In this document: piece after piece, positions 1-6,238 of the stretch
Position numbering within the stretch: position 1 is the first letter of the stretch
How the letters are laid out: every line of letters begins with the position of its first letter
IMG/VR virus record: IMGVR_UViG_3300027754_000400
Coordinates: 1-25,379 of that record
Source: a virus
Length of the DNA stretch: 25,379 bases
Direction: 5' to 3' (one strand)
Made by a program: the position numbers and the translations under genes
Notes under the pieces: model-generated
Told to the model about the DNA's origin: nothing
Databases searched by the model: none
The model's input: the letters and a program-made list of their open reading frames with translations, nothing else

Positions 1-2
1 AA

Positions 3-266
3 AATGATTGGGAAAAGGGACTTGGTTCAGCACTTACTTATGCTGAAAGATACTTTTTATTAAAGTTTTTTCACATTGCAACTGACGAAGATGATATTGA
101 CAATGCAGATAGAAAAACAAGTGCAGGTGTACCTTTAGAAACTGCAATAAAAGAAGCTAAAACATTAGCAGAATTAACCAACATCTACACTAAATACAAG
201 CCAACCGATAGAAACCTATTGGATTTAATGAGTGCGAAAAAAACTGAATTAACTTTAAACAAATAA
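3..266 (+). CDS. ERF-family single-strand annealing recombinase (C-terminal part)
   Basis: The window opens inside this gene; only the last 87 residues are present and the start lies upstream. The visible part contains GSALTYAERYFLLKFFHIAT followed by DEDDIDNAD, the pattern that closes the conserved core of ERF-type single-strand annealing proteins (GSA.TYA.RY.L....gIat.dDD..nA). ERF proteins coat single-stranded DNA and anneal complementary strands in phage recombination and recombination-dependent replication. A lysine-rich tail follows, and the stop codon is six bases before the next ATG. Its position just upstream of an SSB-like protein and a primase-helicase fits that role. The family call rests on this motif alone, because the N-terminal region is missing. 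Confidence is fairly high. Confidence 0.8.
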   Translation, partial: NDWEKGLGSALTYAERYFLLKFFHIATDEDDIDNADRKTSAGVPLETAIKEAKTLAELTNIYTKYKPTDRNLLDLMSAKKTELTLNK

Positions 267-271
267 ACAAT

Positions 272-460
272 ATGGAAAAACTAAATTATAGCTTAATTAG
301 CAATATTGAATTTAAAGGCATCAACCATATGGATTATCCAGACTATTGCGATGCTTACATTGTAAGTGCAGAGTATGATGGGGAAGAGATGACGCAACAG
401 CAAATTGAAATGATTGATGCAGATTTCTTTTACGAAAAACTAATCGAACAAATTTTTTAA
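272..460 (+). CDS. Small conserved phage protein of unknown function
   Basis: Encodes 62 residues, acidic, with no membrane segment or signal. It starts five bases after the ERF stop, so it is almost certainly co-transcribed. The central pattern is a DYPDYCDAYI segment followed by SAEYDGEEMT, and then a helical C-terminus. I recognise this 'DyPDy.DAyI..A..dGe' pattern as a small protein recurring in Bacteroidota phages and mobile elements, but I know no function for it. The spacer to the next gene is A/T only and has no Shine-Dalgarno match, which is usual for Bacteroidota. That it is a gene is likely from position, codon use and length; the role is unknown. Confidence 0.7.
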   Translation: MEKLNYSLISNIEFKGINHMDYPDYCDAYIVSAEYDGEEMTQQQIEMIDADFFYEKLIEQIF

Positions 461-481
461 AAAATTAAAATTAAAATAAAT

Positions 482-778
482 ATGCAAAAATCAGAAGTAA
501 AAACAACCGACAACAACATGATCGCTGGAGTGAGATTATTCTCCAAGCATCCAAACGCACCAGAATTTGTAATAGCCGACATGGTACTTACATTAGATGA
601 CCTGTACACTTGGGCAAAAACAAATCCTGAAACCTTAACGGAGTATCAAGGGAAGAAGCAGGTTAAATTGCAAATCCTTCGCAGTAAAGATGGTGCGCCT
701 TATGCCAAGCTAAATACTTACAACGGTAGCAAGCCAACCGAGCCTAAAAAAGAAAGCACAGAAGATTTACCATTCTAG
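482..778 (+). CDS. Small protein with SSB-like acidic C-terminal tail
   Basis: Encodes 98 residues. The last residues are STEDLPF: an acidic stretch ending in Leu-Pro-Phe, which resembles the C-terminal tip (DDDIPF type) by which bacterial SSB recruits partner proteins. The body contains alternating hydrophobic segments and a basic part (GKKQVKLQILRSKDGAPYAKL) consistent with a small beta-rich nucleic-acid-binding fold, followed by a Pro/Lys-rich linker. Its place between an ERF annealing protein and a primase-helicase supports a single-strand DNA-binding role in phage replication. It is shorter than classical SSB (about 110-180 residues) and I cannot see a full OB-fold signature, so the fold is inferred. 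It could instead be a partner that mimics the SSB tail. Confidence 0.6.
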   Translation: MQKSEVKTTDNNMIAGVRLFSKHPNAPEFVIADMVLTLDDLYTWAKTNPETLTEYQGKKQVKLQILRSKDGAPYAKLNTYNGSKPTEPKKESTEDLPF

Positions 779-789
779 GCAATAACCAA

Positions 790-833
790 CTATTCAGCCG
801 GTATAGCCTACAGCTTCATAAGCAACTGAATAG
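790..833 (+). repeat. Inverted repeat CTATTCAG / CTGAATAG
   Basis: A perfect 8-bp inverted repeat (790-797 and 826-833) lies in the 70-base gap between the SSB-like gene and the next small ORF. The 28-base interior can form a small additional AGC/GCT stem. No T-run follows on the + strand, so it is a poor intrinsic terminator. It may be an mRNA-processing or stabilising hairpin, or a protein-binding site. Confidence 0.4.
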
Positions 834-848
834 CTAATTAAAAAAACT

Positions 849-1007
849 ATGTACAAATCAATAAAAGAAAGCCAAGAAAAGAAGCGCAAGTTACGACTTT
901 ACAAAAATAAGGTAGTGGATTATCCAATAGAGCGCATTCCACATCCAACATTAAAAAATACTTGGATTGAGAGGAGAAATGTTACAAATGTTACACAAAA
1001 GCATTGA
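849..1007 (+). CDS. 52-aa basic hypothetical protein
   Basis: An ATG-initiated frame of 52 residues. It is strongly basic, with a Lys/Arg-rich N-terminal helix (KESQEKKRKLRLYKNK), then VVDYPIERIPHPTLKNTWIERRN. It has no Cys, no membrane segment and no recognisable domain. The first two TGTTACA repeats of the downstream array fall inside its last codons, and its TGA lies in the palindrome at 1002-1016. A small basic protein placed against a repeat array could bind that DNA, but this is only a positional suggestion. The frame is short, so chance cannot be excluded; codon use resembles the neighbours and the gap would otherwise be unusually long for this genome. Confidence 0.5.
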   Translation: MYKSIKESQEKKRKLRLYKNKVVDYPIERIPHPTLKNTWIERRNVTNVTQKH

Positions 1008-1183
1008 TTATCAATGAAAAGTGTAACAATGTTACATGTTACATTAAAAAAAAATGTATTAAAAATAAAAATGCAAAATATTTTTGTAACATTTGTAACA
1101 TGTTACAAAATCTATTGATAATCAATGTAAAAGTGTAACAAAATTGATAAATGTTAAGTAAAAATGTTACAAATAATGTTACA
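980..1183 (+). repeat. Array of eleven TGTWACA repeats (candidate origin or operator array)
   Basis: TGTTACA occurs at 980, 989, 1030, 1037, 1101, 1165 and 1177. Its reverse complement TGTAACA occurs at 1022, 1085, 1094 and 1134. Two places form perfect dyads: 1022-1036 (one-base spacer) and 1094-1107 (no spacer). Two longer palindromes, CATTGATTATCAATG at 1002-1016 and ATTGATAATCAAT at 1114-1126, are near-copies of each other. An A/T-only stretch lies between the two halves (about 1044-1085). Dense short repeats, palindromes and an A/T-rich segment immediately upstream of a primase-helicase gene are what an iteron-type replication origin looks like. A repressor or activator operator array is the main alternative. 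Confidence 0.7.
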
Positions 1184-1212
1184 TAACAAAAGTTAAGAAA
1201 TAAAATAATAAA

Positions 1213-1241
1213 TTGATGTTAGCAATAATTTTATATATTTG
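1213..1241 (+). promoter_or_regulatory. Bacteroidota-type promoter for the primase-helicase gene
   Basis: TATATTTG at 1234-1241 matches the Bacteroidota -7 box TAnnTTTG. A TTG at 1213-1215 sits at about the right distance for the -33 element. Transcription would start near 1246-1248, exactly where the structured leader begins, leaving a 5' UTR of about 100 nt. It lies 50 bases beyond the last TGTWACA repeat, so a protein bound to that array could regulate it. Confidence 0.65.
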
Positions 1242-1247
1242 CATCAG

Positions 1248-1347
1248 AATTAGTAGGGGAATTACTAATTTAATAAAAAAACATTTAAGCCACTGCATCA
1301 GCATTTATTCCCCAAATGCTTTTGTATGTGGCTTTACTATTTAAACT
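1248..1347 (+). promoter_or_regulatory. Structured 5' leader with two kissing-loop hairpins
   Basis: Hairpin 1 has stem AATTAGTA (1248-1255) with TACTAATT (1263-1270) and loop GGGGAAT (1256-1262). Hairpin 2 is longer. Its outer stem is AAGCCAC (1287-1293) with GTGGCTT (1328-1334), its middle pairs are TGCA (1294-1297) with TGTA (1323-1326), and its inner stem is AGCATTT (1300-1306) with AAATGCT (1314-1320). Its loop is ATTCCCC (1307-1313). The two 7-nt loops are exact reverse complements and the complementarity stops at the loop boundaries, which predicts a 7-bp kissing interaction. G- and C-runs like these are rare in this A/T-rich sequence. The leader ends at the primase ATG, so it probably controls translation of that gene. 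I do not recognise it as a known riboswitch class. Confidence 0.65.
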
Positions 1348-1351
1348 ATGA
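1316..1351 (+). CDS. Possible 11-codon leader peptide coupled to the primase gene
   Basis: ATG at 1316 opens a frame reading MLLYVALLFKL that stops at TGA 1349-1351, overlapping the primase start codon as ATGA. Its start codon lies in the 3' arm of the inner stem of hairpin 2, so its translation would melt that hairpin. ATGA coupling is used repeatedly by genes in this window. A frame this short can arise by chance, so only its placement makes it worth recording. Confidence 0.3.
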   Translation: MLLYVALLFKL

Positions 1352-3573
1352 TAAGTAAAGAATATTTAAAAAAGTTGGTAAGCGTAGGTTACTCAATAAT
1401 TCCAGTAGATGATAACAAGAAGCCTATTGGAGAATGGAAGCAATACCAAACTAATGCAAGGGCAATTACTGATATAGACAGTTTACATTCGCCTAAATAT
1501 GGATTGCTAACTGGATACAATGGACTTGAAGTAATTGATGTAGATTTAAAAGTATTTGATACTTTGCAAGAGCAGACTAACTTTTGGAATGAATATCTGT
1601 CATTCTTGAAGGATAATATAGATGATTTTGAAAATAAGTTTGTTATCTATAAAACTATTAATAAAGGTTACCATATACTTTACAGATGCAGCAATGTAAA
1701 AAAGAATAGTAAAATAGCTAAGTTAAAAGGACATGCAGGTGCTGTAATTGAAAGTAGAGGATTAGGTGGCATGGTTGTATTATACGAAAATAAGATTAGT
1801 AAATTAGCTTATTCAGAAATACAAACTATTACCGACATGGATGCGGAGTGCATCTGGTCCATTAGTAAATCTTATAATTATGTTGAGAATATAGAAGTTG
1901 AAAAGCACCAAGTTAAAGAATATCAAGATAGCGCAATTACTCCATGGGCGGATTATAACGCTAAGGTAAGTATCTTTGATATAGTGCAAGATGAGTTTAA
2001 GATAGTTAGGAACTTATCAAATAGGTACGAGATACTTAGAAATGGTGCAAAATCTGCAACGAGTGGGAGCATATTTAAAAATAGCGGATGTATGTACTTA
2101 TTTAGCACTGGCACTAATTACCCAGCAGAAAAGTTAATCACTCCTTTCATAGCATACTCCATCAAATACCATAATGGCAATTATAAGAATGCAGCAGGGC
2201 AATTATACAAAGATGGCTATGGTAGTAGATCCATCCCAAAGATAAAAGAAGCAGAGCCTAAAGAAAAGATTATAATAAATGAGAATGATTTAAACTTTCC
2301 TTTGGATATTTTTCCAAAAGAAATCCAAGATTTTATAAACGAAAGTGAAGTAACACTTGGATTAGTGCCAGACTACATGGGATGCAGTTTATTATGGTTA
2401 ATTAGCCTATCAATAGGGCAAAGTTTGCACATCAAAATAAAAAATGGATATACACAGCCAGCAGTTATTTGGATTAGCTTAGTTGGTAAGGCAGGTATTG
2501 GTAAAACGCCATCCATTAACCACATTATCAACCCACTAAAGAAGCTAAACAATAAAGAAATAAAAAACTACATAGAAAAGAATAAACAGCATAAGGAATA
2601 TGAAAGTTTAACTAAAGCTGAAAAGAACAATAGCCTGGAGATACCAAAGCCAAGTAAGACGCAATTCATAGTAGATGATATTACACTAGAGGCATTAGTT
2701 GGATTGCATGAAGATAATAAGCATTCAATTGGAGTTTTTAAAGATGAATTAGCAGGGTGGTATATGGACATGAATAAGTATAGGGAAGGTTCAGACTTGC
2801 AATTTTGGTTAAGTAGTTGGGGTGGTGAAAGCTATACTTTGAATAGAAAGATGGCAGAAAGTAGTTTTTTGGATAAAACATTTATACCTATACTTGGCGG
2901 AATACAACCAGCCGTATTAAATACACTTTATACCGATGAAAAAAAGGATAATGGGTTTATAGATAGGATGCTATTGTGCTATCCAGATTTGCATGTGCCA
3001 AAGTATAATAGAAACGAAATTAGAGAAGATAAATTAAAGTGGTTCAGTGATATTATTTGTGGGTTATATAGCGAGTTTAAGAATAAGATTATAGAGTATT
3101 TTCCAGATGCTAATGTGAAGCCTAAATTAGCCACAATGGATGCAAAAGCCTTTGATGAATATGTAAGAATATACGATAGCTATGTGGATATACAGAATGG
3201 CGATAATGAGAATGAGTACATGAAAAGCATGTATCCCAAGCAAAAAAATTACCTACCTAGATTTGCGCTATTAATTCATGTATTCAATTCAATGTTTAAT
3301 GATGATAATTTGGAAGTTATTACTAAAGATAGCATGATTAAGGCTGAAAAACTAAGTAAGTATTTTATTGCACATGCTAAAAAGATAAAGGTAAATAGCA
3401 CATCTATAAATGATATGAAAGGCACAATTAATTCTGCAAAAAAGAAAAGCACCAAAGAAAAGTTTAGCGAAATTTACAAGATGGATAATAATATAAATGT
3501 TGGAGAAATAGCAGAATTATTAGGTGTAAGCAGACAAACAATTTACAGATTTAAAATCGAATTAGAAAATTAA
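1348..3573 (+). CDS. Primase-helicase: PrimPol (AEP) plus DUF3987 ATPase
   Basis: A 741-residue protein predicted to prime and unwind DNA at the phage replication fork. Residues about 1-190 carry archaeo-eukaryotic primase/PrimPol motifs: DVD at 64-66 for metal binding, the KGYH element at 106-109, and an ESRG element at 135-138. Residues about 310-640 match the DUF3987 helicase-like ATPase: Walker A GKAGIGKT at 380-387, Walker B-like VFKDE ending at 467, and GFIDR ending at 540 as a possible arginine finger. The C-terminus (about 712-738) is a helix-turn-helix reading VGEIAELLGVSRQTIYRFK, which could bind the origin. It is preceded by its own promoter, a structured leader and the TGTWACA array. 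Length and domain order match phage and plasmid primase-helicases. The start is the first ATG after the leader. Confidence 0.9.
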   Translation: MISKEYLKKLVSVGYSIIPVDDNKKPIGEWKQYQTNARAITDIDSLHSPKYGLLTGYNGLEVIDVDLKVFDTLQEQTNFWNEYLSFLKDNIDDFENKFVIYKTINKGYHILYRCSNVKKNSKIAKLKGHAGAVIESRGLGGMVVLYENKISKLAYSEIQTITDMDAECIWSISKSYNYVENIEVEKHQVKEYQDSAITPWADYNAKVSIFDIVQDEFKIVRNLSNRYEILRNGAKSATSGSIFKNSGCMYLFSTGTNYPAEKLITPFIAYSIKYHNGNYKNAAGQLYKDGYGSRSIPKIKEAEPKEKIIINENDLNFPLDIFPKEIQDFINESEVTLGLVPDYMGCSLLWLISLSIGQSLHIKIKNGYTQPAVIWISLVGKAGIGKTPSINHIINPLKKLNNKEIKNYIEKNKQHKEYESLTKAEKNNSLEIPKPSKTQFIVDDITLEALVGLHEDNKHSIGVFKDELAGWYMDMNKYREGSDLQFWLSSWGGESYTLNRKMAESSFLDKTFIPILGGIQPAVLNTLYTDEKKDNGFIDRMLLCYPDLHVPKYNRNEIREDKLKWFSDIICGLYSEFKNKIIEYFPDANVKPKLATMDAKAFDEYVRIYDSYVDIQNGDNENEYMKSMYPKQKNYLPRFALLIHVFNSMFNDDNLEVITKDSMIKAEKLSKYFIAHAKKIKVNSTSINDMKGTINSAKKKSTKEKFSEIYKMDNNINVGEIAELLGVSRQTIYRFKIELEN

Positions 3574-3579
3574 AAAAAT

Positions 3580-3978
3580 ATGAAACAGATAAATTTATTT
3601 GGTCAAGAATTTGACCCTAGCAAAGATGAAAAAAAATATTCATCTAAAATTGAAGCTCCTATTTATGAGCCAAAAAATAAAAAGCCTCATATAATGGAAT
3701 TAGTAGATAAAACTAAAACACATAGGCTAATAAGAGAAATTGATAATTCAAGTTTATCTTATGAAGAAAAAACATTTTTAATAGATGCAGCTAAAAGACA
3801 TAATGTATTTAATTATGAAAATATAGCTGATTATTATGCGCATAGTTCACCTGAAATGCAACATTTAATGGAGAGAAGTGGATTAGTAATAATTGACTTT
3901 GAAAAGGCAATAGAATATGGATATGTAAAACTTTGTAATGAAATTAAAAAACAATATTTAGAAGAATATGGAGAATAA
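3580..3978 (+). CDS. Conserved phage protein that accompanies TAGT glycosyltransferases
   Basis: Encodes 132 residues. After an NLFGQEFDP opening and a Lys-rich linker comes a conserved-looking region: IYEPKNKKPHIMELVDKTKT, then RLIREID, FLIDAAKRHNVFNYENIADY, and finally LVIIDFEKAIEYGYVKL. From memory, this type of sequence is often encoded immediately upstream of a TET-associated-type glycosyltransferase in phages, as here, where the two genes overlap by 11 bases. I know no established biochemical function. It may be an accessory factor for DNA base modification, or a regulator or DNA-binding partner. It has no signal peptide or membrane segment. This gene and the next appear more A/T-rich in codon choice than the primase-helicase. 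The family link is recalled rather than searched. Confidence 0.7.
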   Translation: MKQINLFGQEFDPSKDEKKYSSKIEAPIYEPKNKKPHIMELVDKTKTHRLIREIDNSSLSYEEKTFLIDAAKRHNVFNYENIADYYAHSSPEMQHLMERSGLVIIDFEKAIEYGYVKLCNEIKKQYLEEYGE

Positions 3979-4813
3979 AGATTTTGCAGTATTTATAATG
4001 GTACATGATAGGCCAGAAAACTGCTATACATATAAAACTTTAAAAAGATGTGGATATACTGGAGATATATTTTTAGTTATTGATAATGATAGTAAGTCAT
4101 TAGAACAATATAAAAATATTTATGGGAATGCTATAATTACATTTGATAAAAAATCAATTATTAATAAATATGATTCAGGAGATAATAGTGGCGATTTGAG
4201 AAGTACAATGTACAAAGCAAATGAAATATTTAATATAGCTAAAGATATTGGAAAAAAATATTTTTGCATAATGTGTGATGATTATTATTGCCTAAGTTAT
4301 AGATATGATACAGGTTCAAGGGTGATTAAAAATAGATTAGATTTTGTGTTTGATAAAATAGTTGATTTCTACAAATCAACAAATATTAAAACAATAGCAT
4401 TTTCTCAAGGTGGTGACCACATTGGTGGTTTTAATGGTAAATTTAGAAGAAAAGCAATGAATTCTTTTTTTTGCTCAACGGATAGAACATTTGAGTTTAT
4501 GGGTAGATTAAATGAAGATGTTACTACTTATGTTAATTTAGGTGCTAAAGGGCAAATATTTTGCACATTCCCATTTATTCAATTAGACCAAAAAGATACT
4601 CAAGTAACAGGACTAGGATTATCTGATACTTATATAAAAACAGGGACTTATGTAAAAGCATTTTTTTCAGTTATGTACAATCCATCAAGTGTTAAAATTA
4701 GTATGATGAATGCTAATAACCCAAGATTACATCATTCAATAAAATGGGTAAATACAGTTCCAATGATAATAGACCAAAAATATAAAAAATGCAAATTAGA
4801 ACAAATCAATTAA
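3968..4813 (+). CDS. TET-associated-type glycosyltransferase (TAGT), DNA base modification
   Basis: A 281-residue protein resembling the TAGT glycosyltransferase family, named for linkage to TET/JBP hydroxylases in phages and proposed to add sugar to hydroxylated bases in DNA. Visible hallmarks are HDRPENCYTYKTLKRCGYTG near the N-terminus, FLVIDN at 35-40, the metal/sugar-nucleotide motif CDDYY at 103-107 (equivalent to DxD of GT-A folds), GGDHIGG at 148-154, and MNSFFCSTDRTFEFMGRLNE followed by DVTTYVNLG. Near the C-terminus come a GTYVKAFFSVM segment and the HH of RLHHSIKW. Nothing looks truncated. It overlaps the preceding gene by 11 bases and the helicase gene by 25. A C5-cytosine methyltransferase lies 1.4 kb downstream, but no TET/JBP or hydroxymethylase is visible in this window. 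The acceptor base is therefore unknown. Confidence 0.75.
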   Translation: MENKDFAVFIMVHDRPENCYTYKTLKRCGYTGDIFLVIDNDSKSLEQYKNIYGNAIITFDKKSIINKYDSGDNSGDLRSTMYKANEIFNIAKDIGKKYFCIMCDDYYCLSYRYDTGSRVIKNRLDFVFDKIVDFYKSTNIKTIAFSQGGDHIGGFNGKFRRKAMNSFFCSTDRTFEFMGRLNEDVTTYVNLGAKGQIFCTFPFIQLDQKDTQVTGLGLSDTYIKTGTYVKAFFSVMYNPSSVKISMMNANNPRLHHSIKWVNTVPMIIDQKYKKCKLEQIN

Positions 4814-6012
4814 AAGCTAGCAGTGATGCAGCAACTATTTTATTAAAATATAAAATTGCCTATTTAGCAGGCGAAGTGCGATCTGGGAAGACCATTAGCG
4901 CATTAAATGTGGCAAAGTTACTGCAATATAAGAATGTGCTATTTATAACTAAAAAGAAAGCTATTGCCAGCATCCAAAAGGATTATGAAGCTATGCAGTA
5001 CAGTTATAATTTATATGTGATAAACTACGAAAGTATGCACTTAATAGAAGGCATGTATTTTGACTTTATTATTTTAGATGAAGCGCATGGGTTGGGCAGT
5101 TTTCCTAAGCCAAATAATAAAGTAAAACACATAAAAAAACACTTTTCGCATTTACCAATGTTATTAATGAGTGGAACGCCAACCCCTGAAAGTTACAGTC
5201 AATTATTCCATCAATTTTATTGCAGCAATTATTCACCATTTGCACAATTGAAAAACTTTTACGGATGGTCAAAGCAATATGTAATTATTACACAAAAGGA
5301 CTTTGGTTTTGGTAAGGTAGCTGATTATAGCAAGGCAAATAAAGAGATGATTGATAGCGCAACCAAACATCTATTTGTCTATACTACTCAGCAAGATGCA
5401 GGCTTTAAGTGTATAGTAAATGAGCATGTGCATTATGTGGAGATGCAACCTAGTACATACGCAATAATTAATAAACTAAAATCTGATAAGGTAATTGAAA
5501 GTAAAAGCTGTGTGATACTGGCAGATACTGCGGTTAAAGAGATGATGAAAGTACATCAGTTATGTAGTGGCACTATAAAGTTTGAAGATGGGAGTAGTAA
5601 AGTATTTGATTATTCTAAAGCGGAATACATCAAAAAAACATTTGCAGGTAAGATAGCTATATTTTACAAGTTTAAGGCTGAATTTGAGGCATTAAAATCA
5701 ATTTACCTAGATGGTTTAACAGATAACTTAGATGAATTTTACAATACTGATAAATCAATAGCTTTGCAGATAGTAAGCGGTCGTGAAGGAGTAAATTTAA
5801 GTGCTGCAAATTGCTTAATTTTTTATAATATTGATTTTAGTGCAGTTAGTTACTTCCAGGCTCGTGACCGTATGTCGGTGGCCAGCAGAATTGAAAATAA
5901 TGTGCATTGGATTTTTGCTAAAGGTGGTATTGAAAATAAAATTTACAACTTGGTAAAAAATAAAAAGAACTTTACAGCAAAATATTATGAAAGAGCAACA
6001 AATACAAAGTAA
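4789..6012 (+). CDS. SNF2-like superfamily 2 DNA helicase/translocase
   Basis: A 407-residue SF2 helicase. Walker A is GEVRSGKT (28-35), motif II is DEAH (97-100) in IILDEAHGLG, and motif III is SGTPTP (128-133). Near the C-terminus, VSGREGVNLSAAN and YFQARDRMS supply motifs V and VI. The compact form without extra domains matches phage SNF2-type helicases that sit next to VRR-NUC nucleases and are thought to act on replication or recombination intermediates. It overlaps the upstream TAGT gene by 25 bases and the VRR-NUC gene by 26, indicating translational coupling. The start at 4789 puts Walker A close to the N-terminus, as usual for this group. Confidence in the helicase call is high; the exact substrate is inferred. 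Confidence 0.88.
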   Translation: MQIRTNQLKASSDAATILLKYKIAYLAGEVRSGKTISALNVAKLLQYKNVLFITKKKAIASIQKDYEAMQYSYNLYVINYESMHLIEGMYFDFIILDEAHGLGSFPKPNNKVKHIKKHFSHLPMLLMSGTPTPESYSQLFHQFYCSNYSPFAQLKNFYGWSKQYVIITQKDFGFGKVADYSKANKEMIDSATKHLFVYTTQQDAGFKCIVNEHVHYVEMQPSTYAIINKLKSDKVIESKSCVILADTAVKEMMKVHQLCSGTIKFEDGSSKVFDYSKAEYIKKTFAGKIAIFYKFKAEFEALKSIYLDGLTDNLDEFYNTDKSIALQIVSGREGVNLSAANCLIFYNIDFSAVSYFQARDRMSVASRIENNVHWIFAKGGIENKIYNLVKNKKNFTAKYYERATNTK

Positions 6013-6238
6013 AATAATCAAGTTAATGGAGTCTAAAGATTATTATGTAATAAAATTATCAAAGACAAATAAGCAGGGCATTCCTGATTTGCTTTGCCTA
6101 AAAAAAGATGAAGTACCGTTTTTTATTGAGGTTAAAACCGATAACGGAGTAGTAAGTGCATTGCAATTATTTAGGCAAAAAGAATTAAAAGAATTAGGCT
6201 TTAAAAGTATAATAGTAAAAAACATTTTAGAGATATGA
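5987..6238 (+). CDS. VRR-NUC domain nuclease
   Basis: An 83-residue single-domain protein. The PD-(D/E)xK-type active site is visible as GIPD (31-34), FFIEVK (45-50) with E48 and K50, and SALQ (57-60) with Q60; the N-terminal helix carries EQQIQ. This is the minimal VRR-NUC fold found alone in many phages, and standalone versions have been reported to cut branched DNA such as Holliday junctions. It starts 26 bases inside the upstream SNF2-like helicase gene and its stop overlaps the methyltransferase start as ATGA, so the three are coupled. The likely job is resolving branched DNA during replication or before packaging, together with the helicase. Confidence is high. Confidence 0.88.
   Translation: MKEQQIQSKIIKLMESKDYYVIKLSKTNKQGIPDLLCLKKDEVPFFIEVKTDNGVVSALQLFRQKELKELGFKSIIVKNILEI

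Noticed and set aside
980-1183. CRISPR array
   Set aside because: The repeats are only 7 bp, occur in both orientations and have irregular spacing of 0-57 bases. This is an iteron or operator pattern.
1248-1334. Purine riboswitch or pistol-type ribozyme as identity of the primase leader
   Set aside because: Purine riboswitches also have kissing loops but need a three-way junction enclosed by P1 and conserved core residues, which are absent. Pistol ribozymes use a loop-junction pseudoknot, whereas both complementary segments here are closed hairpin loops.
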